Shown here: piece after piece, positions 16,205 to 23,222 of the stretch
How positions within the stretch are numbered: the stretch's first letter is position 1
Layout of the letters: each line of letters starts with the position of its first letter
Assembly (NCBI GenBank): GCA_028287765.1
Contig: JAQBPA010000208.1
Location: 1 to 36,630, forward strand
Origin: Bacteriovoracaceae bacterium
GTDB taxonomy: Bacteria > Bdellovibrionota > UBA2394
Reading direction: 5' to 3'
Length of the DNA stretch: 36,630 nt
Position numbers and translations under genes: made by a program
Notes under the pieces: model-generated
Told to the model about the DNA's origin: nothing
What the model saw: the letters and a program-made list of their open reading frames with translations, nothing else
The model's database searches: none

Positions 16205-17142
16205 GTCTAAGGGCAATTATTGCAGCGGCTAAACAACGATTTCCGTGGTTCCGAATTGCGGGAATATTTGCCCTGATTTCTCTATTAGCGTTCGTCATTT
16301 ATTTAGCGTGGTTTCATCATCGAAATGCGAATGATGAAGAAAGGCAGCGCGCAGGAAAACAAAAAGTAATCGAAACTTTAATGGCGATTCGAGCAGAAAC
16401 CGGACAGGTCGAAGATAAATTAAAAAAACAGCTTCATGCTTCGCTTTCATCCGACCTACCGAAAGAACGCCGAGCAACGTCCGATCGACAAAGTCGAACA
16501 CCACTGCTTTTAGGATTTAACCCGGGAGCAGGTTTTTCAAAAATTAGTCCTCCGGAAACTCCAGTTTATATTCCATCGGGATCTGTTTTTCGAGCACAGC
16601 TCATGATGCCGATTAAAACATCCATTCAATCAAATTTTATTATGGCTCGTGTCACGAACGAATTCAGAATGGACGCTGTTAGGCGCATCCCCAGAAACAG
16701 CAGACTCATTGGTTCAGCTCAACTAGATCCAATGTTAAAAGGCGTAGTCGTTCGATTTAGAACTTTGGTATCTCCGCGCGGAATTGAATTTCCTGTAAAT
16801 ATTTTAGCATTATCTCCGGAACTTTTCCCTGAACTAGACGGAATTTATTTTACCAATGATCTTGAAACCTACTCATCTGTTCTTGCATTTGGTTTTTTAT
16901 CGGGCTTTGCAGATGCAGCGAGACAGACTCAACCGACCATCATTGGGTCGATTCCTTCGGTAACACTTCAAAATGATGTGCTGAGTGGCGCAAGCACAGC
17001 ATCCTTTCGAGTAGCGGAAGAGCTTTTGCAAGATATACGAAGACGCTCGGTTGAATACATCGTCGTTCCGGCAGGTCAGAGAATTTTTGTCATCTTTGAA
17101 CAAAAGTTTATTTTACAAAATTCTAAACCCATTCCCGATTAG
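16201..17142 (+). CDS. VirB10/TraB/TrbI-like core-complex protein
   Basis: The protein starts with a short basic cytoplasmic segment and one membrane helix (about residues 22-40), followed by a helical linker of about 60 residues. The C-terminal domain (about residues 120-310) has the VirB10 pattern: PVYIPSGSVFRAQLMMPI, IPRNSRLIGSAQLD, LVSPRGIEFPVNILAL, an Ala/Gly-rich antenna-like stretch (VLAFGFLSGFADA), and VEYIVVPAGQRIFVIFEQ. VirB10 spans both membranes and links the energy-transducing inner complex to the outer-membrane pore. ATG 16201 is preferred to 16192 because AAAGGA precedes it and it gives an ATGA overlap with the VirB9-like stop. The Pro-rich linker common in VirB10 is weak here. 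Confidence 0.8.
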   Translation: MSLRAIIAAAKQRFPWFRIAGIFALISLLAFVIYLAWFHHRNANDEERQRAGKQKVIETLMAIRAETGQVEDKLKKQLHASLSSDLPKERRATSDRQSRTPLLLGFNPGAGFSKISPPETPVYIPSGSVFRAQLMMPIKTSIQSNFIMARVTNEFRMDAVRRIPRNSRLIGSAQLDPMLKGVVVRFRTLVSPRGIEFPVNILALSPELFPELDGIYFTNDLETYSSVLAFGFLSGFADAARQTQPTIIGSIPSVTLQNDVLSGASTASFRVAEELLQDIRRRSVEYIVVPAGQRIFVIFEQKFILQNSKPIPD

Positions 17143-17160
17143 AAAAGAGATGAAATATAA

Positions 17161-17805
17161 ATGAACACGAAAATTTTTCTAAAATTAAAAACCGCAATCA
17201 TTTTTATGATGCTTGGTCTTACAGGGTGCGCCACGCATACAAGAGAAATTGTTATTGGAGCACTCGTTGGAAGTGCCGTCGGAGCGGGACTAGGATACAC
17301 GGTCGTCCACAGTGGTGATCATCGCCAATATGTTATACCCAACACCATCACGACAAGCGTTCTTTTTGGATTAGCTACCGCCGGAGTACTGGCATGGCAT
17401 TATCATTCTCTCGATGAACAAAAAGTCGAAATTACGTCAAAATTTAGTCGAAACTGGATGATCGAACAGGAACAAGCGAGAAAATTATCGGGACCATCGG
17501 AATCCACGATCTTCTCCGACGAGGTTTATCCTACCGCTTCCACGATCGGAAAATATTCTCTTAGACTTGATGAGAATACGAGATGGATTTATCCCACTTT
17601 TCGAAAGCGATATCTCCCTCCTGAAAATTCTGGGACTCAACTGCTGTCGGCTCGCTATACCTGGGAAATTTTAAAGCCCGGAACATTTATCACGCGAGAA
17701 CAAGATCCAAGTTACTTTTTTGACAATTCTAAAAGCGAAACACTTCCTCCAGCTAAAATCGTTACTCCTGAAGAAGGACAAAAAAACAAACAACAAAAAC
17801 AATAA
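17161..17805 (+). CDS. lipoprotein with glycine-zipper segment, secretion-cluster associated
   Basis: The N-terminus has a hydrophobic core and the lipobox LTGC at residues 20-23, so the protein should be lipid-anchored after signal peptidase II cleavage. Residues 32-48 form a Gly/Ala-rich segment (GALVGSAVGAGLGYTVV) like glycine-zipper membrane-inserting motifs. A second hydrophobic stretch lies near residues 62-80 (TTSVLFGLATAGVLAW). The remaining 130 residues are polar. It is 18 bp after the VirB10-like gene and 10 bp before another lipoprotein, so it belongs to the same operon. It may play the VirB7/TraV role of the core-complex lipoprotein, but it is larger than VirB7 and shares no motif I can name. 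Confidence 0.7.
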   Translation: MNTKIFLKLKTAIIFMMLGLTGCATHTREIVIGALVGSAVGAGLGYTVVHSGDHRQYVIPNTITTSVLFGLATAGVLAWHYHSLDEQKVEITSKFSRNWMIEQEQARKLSGPSESTIFSDEVYPTASTIGKYSLRLDENTRWIYPTFRKRYLPPENSGTQLLSARYTWEILKPGTFITREQDPSYFFDNSKSETLPPAKIVTPEEGQKNKQQKQ

Positions 17806-17815
17806 GGAATAATTT

Positions 17816-18424
17816 ATGAAACTCTATTTACCATGCTTTTCTTTGATTTTATTAATATCTATGAATGCTTGCGGCACACAGGATTACGATACTGCCAATC
17901 TAGCACAAAAAAATGCGGCAGCTACAATCCCCCCTTCGCCGATTCCTGGTATCCCTCCGACACCAACGCCCGTTCCGACCGATTCTTCAGGTCAATCTTC
18001 TGCCAACCCTGCCGTTGCCTCAAATCAAAAAAGTAAAGGCGTAAAATTTAATGTGTTTGCAGATGGAACAATTGCCCAAGAGGAAGTGATTCAAAATTAC
18101 GATGTTCTGCGAGAGTCCTCTCGCAATCGAATCATCGCAACTTCCGCTATCATAGGTGCAGGTTCTGTGTTTGTTGCAGGATATTTGTTTAATCATGAAC
18201 TCGAAAAATCTTTTAAAGGATTGTGGAAACATCTTGTGAAGTCATCATTTACCGGAGGCGTCTGTGGTCTTGCTCTCGGAGCCTTGGCGGCGAGCGGACT
18301 TCCGAATCAAGTTTTAACACCTGCCCCGACTTTTAAACATCTGCAAAGCCCTCCGATAGTTGTTATTATTTCTGATCAATCAAAAACACCCGCAAGGAGT
18401 TTAGAAGTTGATCATTTAAAATAA
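17816..18424 (+). CDS. Pro-rich lipoprotein, last gene of the VirB-like operon
   Basis: A type II signal peptide is visible with lipobox MNAC at residues 16-19. It is followed by a Pro-rich stretch (PPSPIPGIPPTPTPVPT) that probably forms an extended spacer. Two hydrophobic segments rich in Gly and Ala follow near residues 103-120 and 140-160. The layout parallels the preceding lipoprotein, so the two may act together in the outer-membrane part of the apparatus. The gene starts 10 bp after its neighbour with AAGGAATAATTT in front. Family unknown. Confidence 0.7.
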   Translation: MKLYLPCFSLILLISMNACGTQDYDTANLAQKNAAATIPPSPIPGIPPTPTPVPTDSSGQSSANPAVASNQKSKGVKFNVFADGTIAQEEVIQNYDVLRESSRNRIIATSAIIGAGSVFVAGYLFNHELEKSFKGLWKHLVKSSFTGGVCGLALGALAASGLPNQVLTPAPTFKHLQSPPIVVIISDQSKTPARSLEVDHLK

Positions 18425-18441
18425 TTCACGCTGAATTAATA

Positions 18442-18825
18442 CTAACGACCTCGACTTCCCGTTCTATTTCGCACGGGTCTCTCCTCCTCTTGATAGTTTT
18501 GATTTCCATTTTCTCGGGAGGCTTCGTAGTCATATTCAGCTTCATCTTCTTTGCTCAAAAAATCAAACGGAACAGGTCCACCCCACTCTTCGTCTCTACT
18601 ATACTGACGAGTTGTTTCAGAACTTCCATACGGTCTTAACGATTCTTCCTGATCACGATTGTTTTGAGCGCGATTAGAGTTGCTTTCGTTAGGAACGATT
18701 TGATCGTTACCGTCCGATTGTCGTTCGCTATCTAGTTTAACGCTTTGCTTGGATAAATGAGGGTGTCGATTTTTACCTGTCTGCTTGGATTTAGAACGAG
18801 TTGAATTTTTTGTTTTGTGCTGCAT
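18442..18825 (-). CDS. disordered hydrophilic protein (127 aa)
   Basis: AAAGGGAA lies just upstream of ATG 18825, a good ribosome binding site. The product is almost entirely polar: Lys/Ser/Gln/Asn-rich at the start, acidic with Tyr in the middle (EDEAEYDYEASRENG), and Arg-rich at the end. It has one short hydrophobic patch (GPVPFDFLSKED). It is predicted to be intrinsically disordered and soluble. It converges with the VirB-like operon, 17 bp away, but has its own promoter region, which contains the palindrome CGACTTAAGTCG 107 bp upstream of the start. Function is unknown; the setting suggests a stress-induced protein. Confidence 0.65.
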   Translation of the reverse strand: MQHKTKNSTRSKSKQTGKNRHPHLSKQSVKLDSERQSDGNDQIVPNESNSNRAQNNRDQEESLRPYGSSETTRQYSRDEEWGGPVPFDFLSKEDEAEYDYEASRENGNQNYQEEERPVRNRTGSRGR

Positions 18826-18931
18826 AATTTCCCTTTCTCAATGTTTTTACTTTTTAGCTGAGCCGCTCTTGGCGTTCTCAAAATCATTGATGATCCAGAA
18901 AAACCGTAATCGCTCAGCAATATTTTTATAT

Positions 18932-18943
18932 CGACTTAAGTCG
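18932..18943. promoter_or_regulatory. palindromic element CGACTTAAGTCG (candidate operator)
   Basis: This is a perfect 12-bp palindrome in the intergenic region between a minus-strand disordered protein (start 107 bp away) and a plus-strand membrane protein (start 70 bp away). It is the best copy of an element repeated upstream of several genes to the right. Related half-sites lie nearby at 18962-18973 and 18978-18989. Confidence 0.45.
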
Positions 18944-19012
18944 GTCATCTAAAAACTTAATAGGCGAAGGTCAGGTCTCTTTTAAGTCGCCCCACGGTTA
19001 AGTTTTATCGAG

Positions 19013-19474
19013 ATGAGTATTGTTTTCACAATTCTCTTAGCTGGAATTGCTGGAACGAGTGGGATGACCCTTTTTCTTTATGCGATGCATGGACGTAAAA
19101 TTCGAACCGGCGACATCATCAGAGCTGTCGGAAGTATTGTGACTCGTTCCGAAAAAAATGCTTTTTTTGTTGGGCTGATTCTACATTATTGCATGGGAAT
19201 ATTTTTTGCTTTTGTTTATTCTCTTTTGATCGGACTTTCACCTGTAAAGTCGCATTTGGATTCTATCCTTTTTTGCTCGTTTTTTGGCTTCCTGCACGGA
19301 GTGATTATGGTGATTATTTTTACAATATTTGTGGCCGAACACCATCCGATCAAGCGATTTCAACAGGCAGGCGTAAGCGTCGTGGTCGCACAATTTCTTG
19401 CGCATATCATTTATGGCACGCTAGTGGGTGCCGTTCTTGGGCCCATTTCCATTTTTTCGAATAAATTGACTTAA
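19013..19474 (+). CDS. four-helix integral membrane protein of unknown function
   Basis: The 153-residue product has four hydrophobic helices, roughly residues 2-22, 52-74, 83-106 and 120-143, separated by short loops. The loop after helix one is basic (HGRKIRTGD). Small residues (Gly, Ala, Ser) within the helices suggest tight packing. I cannot assign a family with confidence; it resembles small uncharacterised inner-membrane proteins of the YagU or DUF6789 type only in general layout. It is followed by an HMA-like protein and superoxide dismutase on the same strand, 99 bp on. Confidence 0.65.
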   Translation: MSIVFTILLAGIAGTSGMTLFLYAMHGRKIRTGDIIRAVGSIVTRSEKNAFFVGLILHYCMGIFFAFVYSLLIGLSPVKSHLDSILFCSFFGFLHGVIMVIIFTIFVAEHHPIKRFQQAGVSVVVAQFLAHIIYGTLVGAVLGPISIFSNKLT

Positions 19475-19487
19475 GAGTTTAGATCTC

Positions 19488-19499
19488 CAACGAAGGTCG
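19488..19499. promoter_or_regulatory. imperfect copy of the palindromic element, CAACGAAGGTCG
   Basis: The outer half-sites CAAC and GGTCG match the element seen at 22686. It ends 74 bp upstream of the ATG at 19574. A possible -10 (TATAAAAT-like, about 19512-19520) lies just downstream, which would place the element near -35. A related half-site covers 19467-19478, centred 21 bp away. Confidence 0.35.
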
Positions 19500-19573
19500 A
19501 TTCTGAAAATTATAAAATTGAATTAATGACTGTGAGCGACCATCGTCCAGGACCTAATTAGGAGAACCGATAA

Positions 19574-19930
19574 ATGAAATCAAAATTCGTTTTTTTTATT
19601 GCACTTTTAGGGTCAACTTCTTTAGCAGCACAAGTTTGGCGCCTCGAGGGCGTAACAGAAAATAATCGATCTCGTGTAGAACAGGCCATTAGAACTCTGG
19701 ACGCCGTTTCGGATGTAGTGGTCGATTCTAAGAGTAAGACACTTAATATCTATCCACGGCCCAAAGCTAAGATCACAGATGAGCAAATTCTCGCAGCTCT
19801 TAAACTTATTCCAGACGTTATATTAAAGGAAAAGATTTCAAATATCCCACCTCCGATCAAACGAAATCCTCCAGAAGAAAAAATAGATTTTCCTCCAGAT
19901 AAAATTCAGAACCCCAAACATAAAAAATGA
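19574..19930 (+). CDS. secreted HMA-like domain protein lacking CXXC
   Basis: A signal peptide (FVFFIALLGSTSLAAQ, cleavage near residue 19) is followed by about 65 residues with the ferredoxin-like beta-alpha-beta-beta-alpha-beta pattern of heavy-metal-associated domains: VWRLEGVT, a helix, VSDVVVDSKSKTLNIYP, a second helix, and a final strand. The CXXC metal-binding motif is missing; the matching loop reads ENNRSR. The C-terminal 30 residues are Pro/Lys-rich and flexible. The gene is 12 bp upstream of sodB with GGAGAA before its start, so the two are probably co-transcribed. The fold is inferred from pattern; metal binding is doubtful. Confidence 0.6.
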   Translation: MKSKFVFFIALLGSTSLAAQVWRLEGVTENNRSRVEQAIRTLDAVSDVVVDSKSKTLNIYPRPKAKITDEQILAALKLIPDVILKEKISNIPPPIKRNPPEEKIDFPPDKIQNPKHKK

Positions 19931-19942
19931 GAGATAAAATCC

Positions 19943-20560
19943 ATGCCTATTCAACTCAAAAATTTACCCTTTTCGATCGATGCACTTGAACCGTATATAT
20001 CCTCTGAAACCGTGTCATTTCATTACGGAAAGCATCAAAAGGGCTATGTTGAGAAAGCGAATCTTTTAATCTCCCAAAATCCAGCTTACGCGGATTTAAG
20101 TCTCGAGGAGGTCATTCGGCAGAGTCGGCGTAACGAAGATGAGAGTATTTTTAACAATGCGGCACAAGTATGGAACCATGAGTTTTATTGGTCTTGTCTT
20201 TTACCAGTGACGAAACAAAATACGACTTCAAACACGAGCGATCTTCTTCTCAATAGTTTATTCAAAGATTCGTTTCCATCTGTCGATGACTTTAAAGAAG
20301 AGTTCTTTGATAAATGTACTAAACTCTTCGGCTCCGGGTGGGTTTGGCTCGTTAAAAATACAGAAACACATTTACTCTCGCTGATCCCAACCAAAAATGC
20401 CGAGACACCTGCTGCTACAGCGCTCCTCCCTTTACTCACCTGCGATCTTTGGGAACACGCCTATTATATCGACTACCGTAACGATCGAAAAAAATATTTG
20501 GATAATTTTTGGAAGCTCATTAATTGGGAGGCTGTTCAATCGAGAAATCTGAAAAAATAG
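19943..20560 (+). CDS. sodB: iron superoxide dismutase
   Basis: The 205-residue protein carries all four metal ligands: His27 in SFHYGKH, His79 in AAQVWNHEFYW, Asp168 and His172 in CDLWEHAYYIDY. Gln75 in NNAAQVWNH is the residue typical of the iron form, and FGSGWVWLV is also a family mark. It converts superoxide to oxygen and hydrogen peroxide in the cytoplasm; no signal peptide is present. The usual Val before the Asp ligand is Cys here (LLTCDLWEH). It follows the HMA-like gene by 12 bp and overlaps the convergent response regulator by 41 bp. Confidence 0.95.
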   Translation: MPIQLKNLPFSIDALEPYISSETVSFHYGKHQKGYVEKANLLISQNPAYADLSLEEVIRQSRRNEDESIFNNAAQVWNHEFYWSCLLPVTKQNTTSNTSDLLLNSLFKDSFPSVDDFKEEFFDKCTKLFGSGWVWLVKNTETHLLSLIPTKNAETPAATALLPLLTCDLWEHAYYIDYRNDRKKYLDNFWKLINWEAVQSRNLKK

Positions 20561-21047
20561 CAGGCTCAGGTACTGCTCCAGCTCGAAGAAAGCGAAGATC
20601 CTGATCTTCCTCGTTAAAGCTTTTTGGTAATTGCACTTTTTTTAACCAAAATATTTCGACGGCTCGAACGAGTTCTTCAAATTCGGCCAGACTAGCTGGC
20701 TTCGTAAGATGAGCATTGGCATGAAGATCATAGCTTCGCTGAATATCTTCGTTTCGATCAGACGCAGTTAGCATCAATACCGGAATAGCTTTAAGCGACG
20801 GGTCATTTTTTATTTCTGCCAAAACTTCATAACCTGTTCTTTTGGGCAAATTAATATCAAGCAAAATGAGATCCGGTCGCTGGCAATTAAAAAACTTTTT
20901 TCGTCTAAATAAAAAATCAAGAGCTTCGCACCCATCGCTTACAAATGTAATACTCACAGAAGATTCTAACTTACTTAAAAGTTGTGAAAGAAGTTGAGAG
21001 TCCCTACGATTATCATCTACTGAAAGAATTCTGAGTTTACGTGCCAT
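20520..21047 (-). CDS. Rcp1-like single-domain response regulator
   Basis: A receiver domain fills about residues 5-140. The acidic pocket is VDDN, the phospho-acceptor is Asp64 (LILLDINLPKRTG), the conserved Thr is in MLTAS and the Lys in LTKPAS. The loop LDFLFRRKKF and the overall layout resemble Rcp1-type regulators that pair with phytochrome-like histidine kinases. There is no DNA-binding output; the last 35 residues are an unstructured tail. Its kinase could be the sensor-less kinase at 21966 on the same strand. A palindrome-like element (21132-21143) lies about 85 bp upstream. The 3' end overlaps sodB. Confidence 0.88.
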   Translation of the reverse strand: MARKLRILSVDDNRRDSQLLSQLLSKLESSVSITFVSDGCEALDFLFRRKKFFNCQRPDLILLDINLPKRTGYEVLAEIKNDPSLKAIPVLMLTASDRNEDIQRSYDLHANAHLTKPASLAEFEELVRAVEIFWLKKVQLPKSFNEEDQDLRFLRAGAVPEPAIFSDFSIEQPPN

Positions 21048-21131
21048 GGCCCACTTTTTTGAAATATTTTAGAATTGAAACTAGATTTTCCTCACAACAC
21101 TTATTTAAACTTTGTGGTATTTAATCGGATC

Positions 21132-21143
21132 CAACTAAAGTTG
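21132..21143. promoter_or_regulatory. palindromic element CAACTAAAGTTG (candidate operator)
   Basis: A 12-bp near-perfect palindrome fits the pattern CRACTWWRGTYG. It is located 85 bp upstream of the minus-strand response regulator start at 21047, in the short gap behind the YqjE-like gene. Confidence 0.4.
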
Positions 21144-21163
21144 ATATGAGTGAGTTATTTGCC

Positions 21164-21502
21164 TTATGAGTGATTAAGTGTGTTAACGAGCTTATCTATC
21201 CTGAGTCGCTTGATCCAATAGCGTTCGGAGTTAAAGGTGATAAGGAGACTTAAAGATAAAAATGTTATCCCTATTCCTAAAATGGAAAAAATCCAGAGCA
21301 TCCTCGGAGTAGTCGCAACAGCTAACCAAGGCAGAACAGCAATAATTAATCCAAATTGAATTCCTATAAGAAATATCTGAAAAATGATAATTGCTGAGGA
21401 GAGTCTTTGAACAACTCGACCCATCCGAATATATTCTTTGGCGCTATCGCTAACCGCTTGCTGGACGATATTGCTTGTCCAATCGCTTAGAAGACGATTC
21501 AT
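21164..21502 (-). CDS. YqjE-like (holin superfamily III-type) membrane protein
   Basis: The 112-residue product has an amphipathic N-terminal 35 residues, two closely spaced membrane helices (about 35-62 and 68-90), then a basic tail. This is the YqjE/phage-holin-3-like layout. In many proteobacteria yqjE follows yqjD, and here the gene starts with an ATGA overlap at the end of a DUF883 (YqjD/ElaB-type) gene, reproducing that order. Such proteins are linked to stationary-phase membrane association of ribosomes or to general stress, but the role of YqjE itself is unclear. Confidence 0.65.
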   Translation of the reverse strand: MNRLLSDWTSNIVQQAVSDSAKEYIRMGRVVQRLSSAIIIFQIFLIGIQFGLIIAVLPWLAVATTPRMLWIFSILGIGITFLSLSLLITFNSERYWIKRLRIDKLVNTLNHS

Positions 21503-21738
21503 AGAATTGATTCACTATGACCCTTCTTACGTCCCAGCATATATCCAACGACAATCCCTCCCCCAATGCAGGTGCTCAAAAAAGACCACGGTCTCTTGCC
21601 AAATTCACGATCCAACGCTCTTCCCACCTCTCGCACAGAATTTTCGATCGAGCCGACAATTTCTTCAGTAGTTTTTTCGATTGCTCCCTGCCAATTGTCT
21701 AAAAATTCGTCGGCTATATTGTGATTAGATTTTTCCAT
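21499..21738 (-). CDS. DUF883 (YqjD/ElaB-like) tail-anchored protein
   Basis: Starting at ATG 21738, which has GAGGGAT eight bases ahead, the product is 79 residues. It has an amphipathic helical region, then KRPWSFLSTCIGGGIVVGYMLGRKK, the characteristic C-terminal DUF883 helix with N-P-W-like entry and GYLLGRR-type end. Family members sit in the inner membrane by this tail, and E. coli YqjD and ElaB bind ribosomes in stationary phase. The open frame extends to 21798, but that part lies inside the preceding 58-residue gene. It overlaps both neighbours slightly and forms a three-gene operon. Confidence 0.8.
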   Translation of the reverse strand: MEKSNHNIADEFLDNWQGAIEKTTEEIVGSIENSVREVGRALDREFGKRPWSFLSTCIGGGIVVGYMLGRKKGHSESIL

Positions 21739-21901
21739 CGTCAAATCCCTCTGTTTTTTCTTCATCTCGATGCGGTAGCCAATAACGAATGAGCGCATCG
21801 TGATTTTCGTCAGCTTGGGTGATTGGATTAAAAACTTTGCGCTCTGTTTTAACTTCCTCTTTTTCCAACTGCGTACTCTCTACATAAATTGTATCCACCA
21901 T
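21725..21901 (-). CDS. small acidic protein (58 aa) heading the DUF883 operon
   Basis: ATG at 21901 on the minus strand follows AAGGAGAAATT, a near-ideal ribosome binding site. The reading frame MVDTIYVESTQLEKEE... runs 58 codons to TAA at 21725 and contains RYWLPHRDEE near its end. The product is acidic, without membrane helix or signal peptide. Its stop lies 13 bases beyond the DUF883 start, so the two are translationally coupled. No family is recognised. CGACTTAAGATA, a copy of the shared element, is 49 bp upstream. Confidence 0.65.
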   Translation of the reverse strand: MVDTIYVESTQLEKEEVKTERKVFNPITQADENHDALIRYWLPHRDEEKTEGFDDGKI

Positions 21902-21949
21902 AATTTCTCCTTACGACGAAAGCTTATACGAAGGGATGTTTTTGAGATG

Positions 21950-21961
21950 CGACTTAAGATA
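21950..21961. promoter_or_regulatory. half-conserved palindromic element CGACTTAAGATA
   Basis: The left half CGACTTAAG is identical to the perfect palindrome at 18932. It lies 49 bp upstream of the 58-residue gene on the minus strand, just before the end of the upstream histidine kinase gene. Confidence 0.35.
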
Positions 21962-21965
21962 GACT

Positions 21966-22649
21966 TTAGAAATTAATTTTGGCCGGAATAGAAAAGAGAA
22001 ACTTAGTTCGACCCTCGGATCTCTCATGCCAGATCTTTCCGCCATGCCTCTCTATTACGCGACGACAATAGAGTAAACCAAGGCCGGGGCTTACTTCATC
22101 ATTCGTATTCGTGATGAGAGATGAGAATAATTGCGGCAGCATATCGTGTGAGACTCCATGACCGTTGTCCTCAATACAAAAAATCTCTCCATTGTCGCTT
22201 TTCATTGAACTAATTTTAATTTTTTTAGGCTCGCTGGAATTTACATCAGCAGAATACCTGATCGCATTGTCAATGAGCTGCTGCCAAACTTCGATCATGT
22301 GAACAGCATCCACATAAGCCTTATCTGGTAAATCAACGATGATTTTTACTTTGTGCGCTGCAATTTGCAAACTTAGTTTTTCGAGCGCTTCAGTTACTAG
22401 TTCCTTCATATCGACGATCTCGTCTGGACGAGCTTTACCTGCCATACTAAGACCCGCGAGTCCCTCCATTAAACGAGTAAGTTTTCTTGAGGTTGAAAGC
22501 GCCATCTCGGCCATCTCACGTGCCCTTGCAAAATCATTTTGGTCGAGAGCGCGAAGTAACATATCTAAGTTGAGCGATAGGACTCGCACCGGGCCTTTAA
22601 GATCATGCGAAATCTGAAAGCCGAGATGATCAAGTTGATTGAAAGTCAT
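21966..22649 (-). CDS. sensor-less histidine kinase
   Basis: The protein begins directly with the dimerisation domain: phospho-acceptor His15 in ISHDLKGPVRVL. The ATPase domain follows with N-box WQQLIDNAIRYS, G1 box EDNGHG, and G2 box GLGLLYCRR, ending with HGGKIWHERSEG. There is no sensory, PAS or membrane domain in 227 residues, so input must come from a partner protein or an upstream domain encoded elsewhere. The H-box resembles that of phytochrome-type kinases, which use Rcp1-like regulators such as the one at 20520. No clear ribosome binding site precedes ATG 22649; no longer in-frame start was found. Confidence 0.88.
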   Translation of the reverse strand: MTFNQLDHLGFQISHDLKGPVRVLSLNLDMLLRALDQNDFARAREMAEMALSTSRKLTRLMEGLAGLSMAGKARPDEIVDMKELVTEALEKLSLQIAAHKVKIIVDLPDKAYVDAVHMIEVWQQLIDNAIRYSADVNSSEPKKIKISSMKSDNGEIFCIEDNGHGVSHDMLPQLFSSLITNTNDEVSPGLGLLYCRRVIERHGGKIWHERSEGRTKFLFSIPAKINF

Positions 22650-22685
22650 ATTCGTTCGTGTAGCAAATTAGAAACAAAGAAACCC

Positions 22686-22697
22686 CAACTTTGGTCG
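22686..22697. promoter_or_regulatory. palindromic element CAACTTTGGTCG (candidate operator)
   Basis: This imperfect palindrome is preceded by CCC. It lies between two divergent starts: 37 bp upstream of the histidine kinase (minus) and 94 bp upstream of the DUF883 gene at 22792 (plus). Confidence 0.4.
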
Positions 22698-22791
22698 TTT
22701 GTTAAAAAAAATAAGACATGAGAAACTTAACTCAAGATTTTAAGATTTAATAACCCATTAATTGCAGAGCAATATTTTAGGAGAATAAACC

Positions 22792-23094
22792 ATGTCAAAT
22801 AAACCCTACGGACAAGAGACTCAAGATTACTCGAAATCGGATAACAGGGCTGGAAATGCTGCGGACAAAGTAAAAAATATTTCTAACAGTGTTAAGGAAG
22901 CTGCAAAACAAACTTTTGATGATATGCAGAGTAATGTCGAAGAATTTGGAGATACGATCAAAGAGAAGGGTCAATATTTGAGTAACCAAATTAGAGACCG
23001 TGTCCAAAATAACCCGTGGGCTTTTATTGGCGGAGCAGCGATCGCTGCCATGACTCTTGGTTTTCTCTTTGGCAGACGAAGATCATCTATTTAA
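22792..23094 (+). CDS. DUF883 (YqjD/ElaB-like) tail-anchored protein
   Basis: The 100-residue protein has a polar start, a long amphipathic helix (VKNISNSVKEAAKQTFDDM), and the family-typical tail NNPWAFIGGAAIAAMTLGFLFGRRRS, which forms the membrane anchor. The NPWAFIGGAA motif and GRR end are hallmarks of DUF883. Homologues bind ribosomes and membranes in stationary phase and are often induced by stress. TTTAGGAG precedes the ATG by six bases. This is the second DUF883 gene within 1.1 kb but on the opposite strand. A strong terminator follows. Confidence 0.88.
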   Translation: MSNKPYGQETQDYSKSDNRAGNAADKVKNISNSVKEAAKQTFDDMQSNVEEFGDTIKEKGQYLSNQIRDRVQNNPWAFIGGAAIAAMTLGFLFGRRRSSI

Positions 23095-23121
23095 AAAAAC
23101 TTTATTCAATACCACTAGCCT

Positions 23122-23159
23122 AAAAAGGGCCTTTCGTTCACTCGAAGGGCCCTTTTCTT
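23122..23159 (+). terminator. rho-independent terminator after DUF883 gene
   Basis: An AAAAGGGCC/GGCCCTTTT stem extended by TTCG/CGAA pairing with a small loop is followed by a T-rich run (TTTTCTTATTT). It lies 28 bp after the plus-strand stop. Confidence 0.75.
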
Positions 23160-23169
23160 ATTTATAAAA

Positions 23170-23198
23170 AAAAGCGCCGGAATAAATCCGGCGCTTTT
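23170..23198 (-). terminator. hairpin terminator for the minus-strand small gene
   Basis: A perfect 12-bp inverted repeat AAAAGCGCCGGA/TCCGGCGCTTTT has a five-base loop. Read on the minus strand it continues in a run of seven T, so it terminates the gene ending at 23223; the plus-strand side could back up the preceding terminator. Confidence 0.75.
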
Positions 23199-23222
23199 AA
23201 ACTACTTTGGTTTAAAGAATGG

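Noticed and set aside
10564-18424. The VirB-like cluster as an integrative conjugative element
   Set aside because: No relaxase, coupling protein, integrase, attachment repeats or tRNA gene is visible, and flanking genes look chromosomal.
18421-18440. TAATTCA/TGAATTA repeat between convergent genes as a terminator
   Set aside because: The stem is only seven A/T-rich pairs with no T run, too weak to claim.
23202-23213. CTACTTTGGTTT as another copy of the recurrent palindrome
   Set aside because: It lies between a terminator and a gene's 3' end, not upstream of a start; it shows that the short core can occur by chance.
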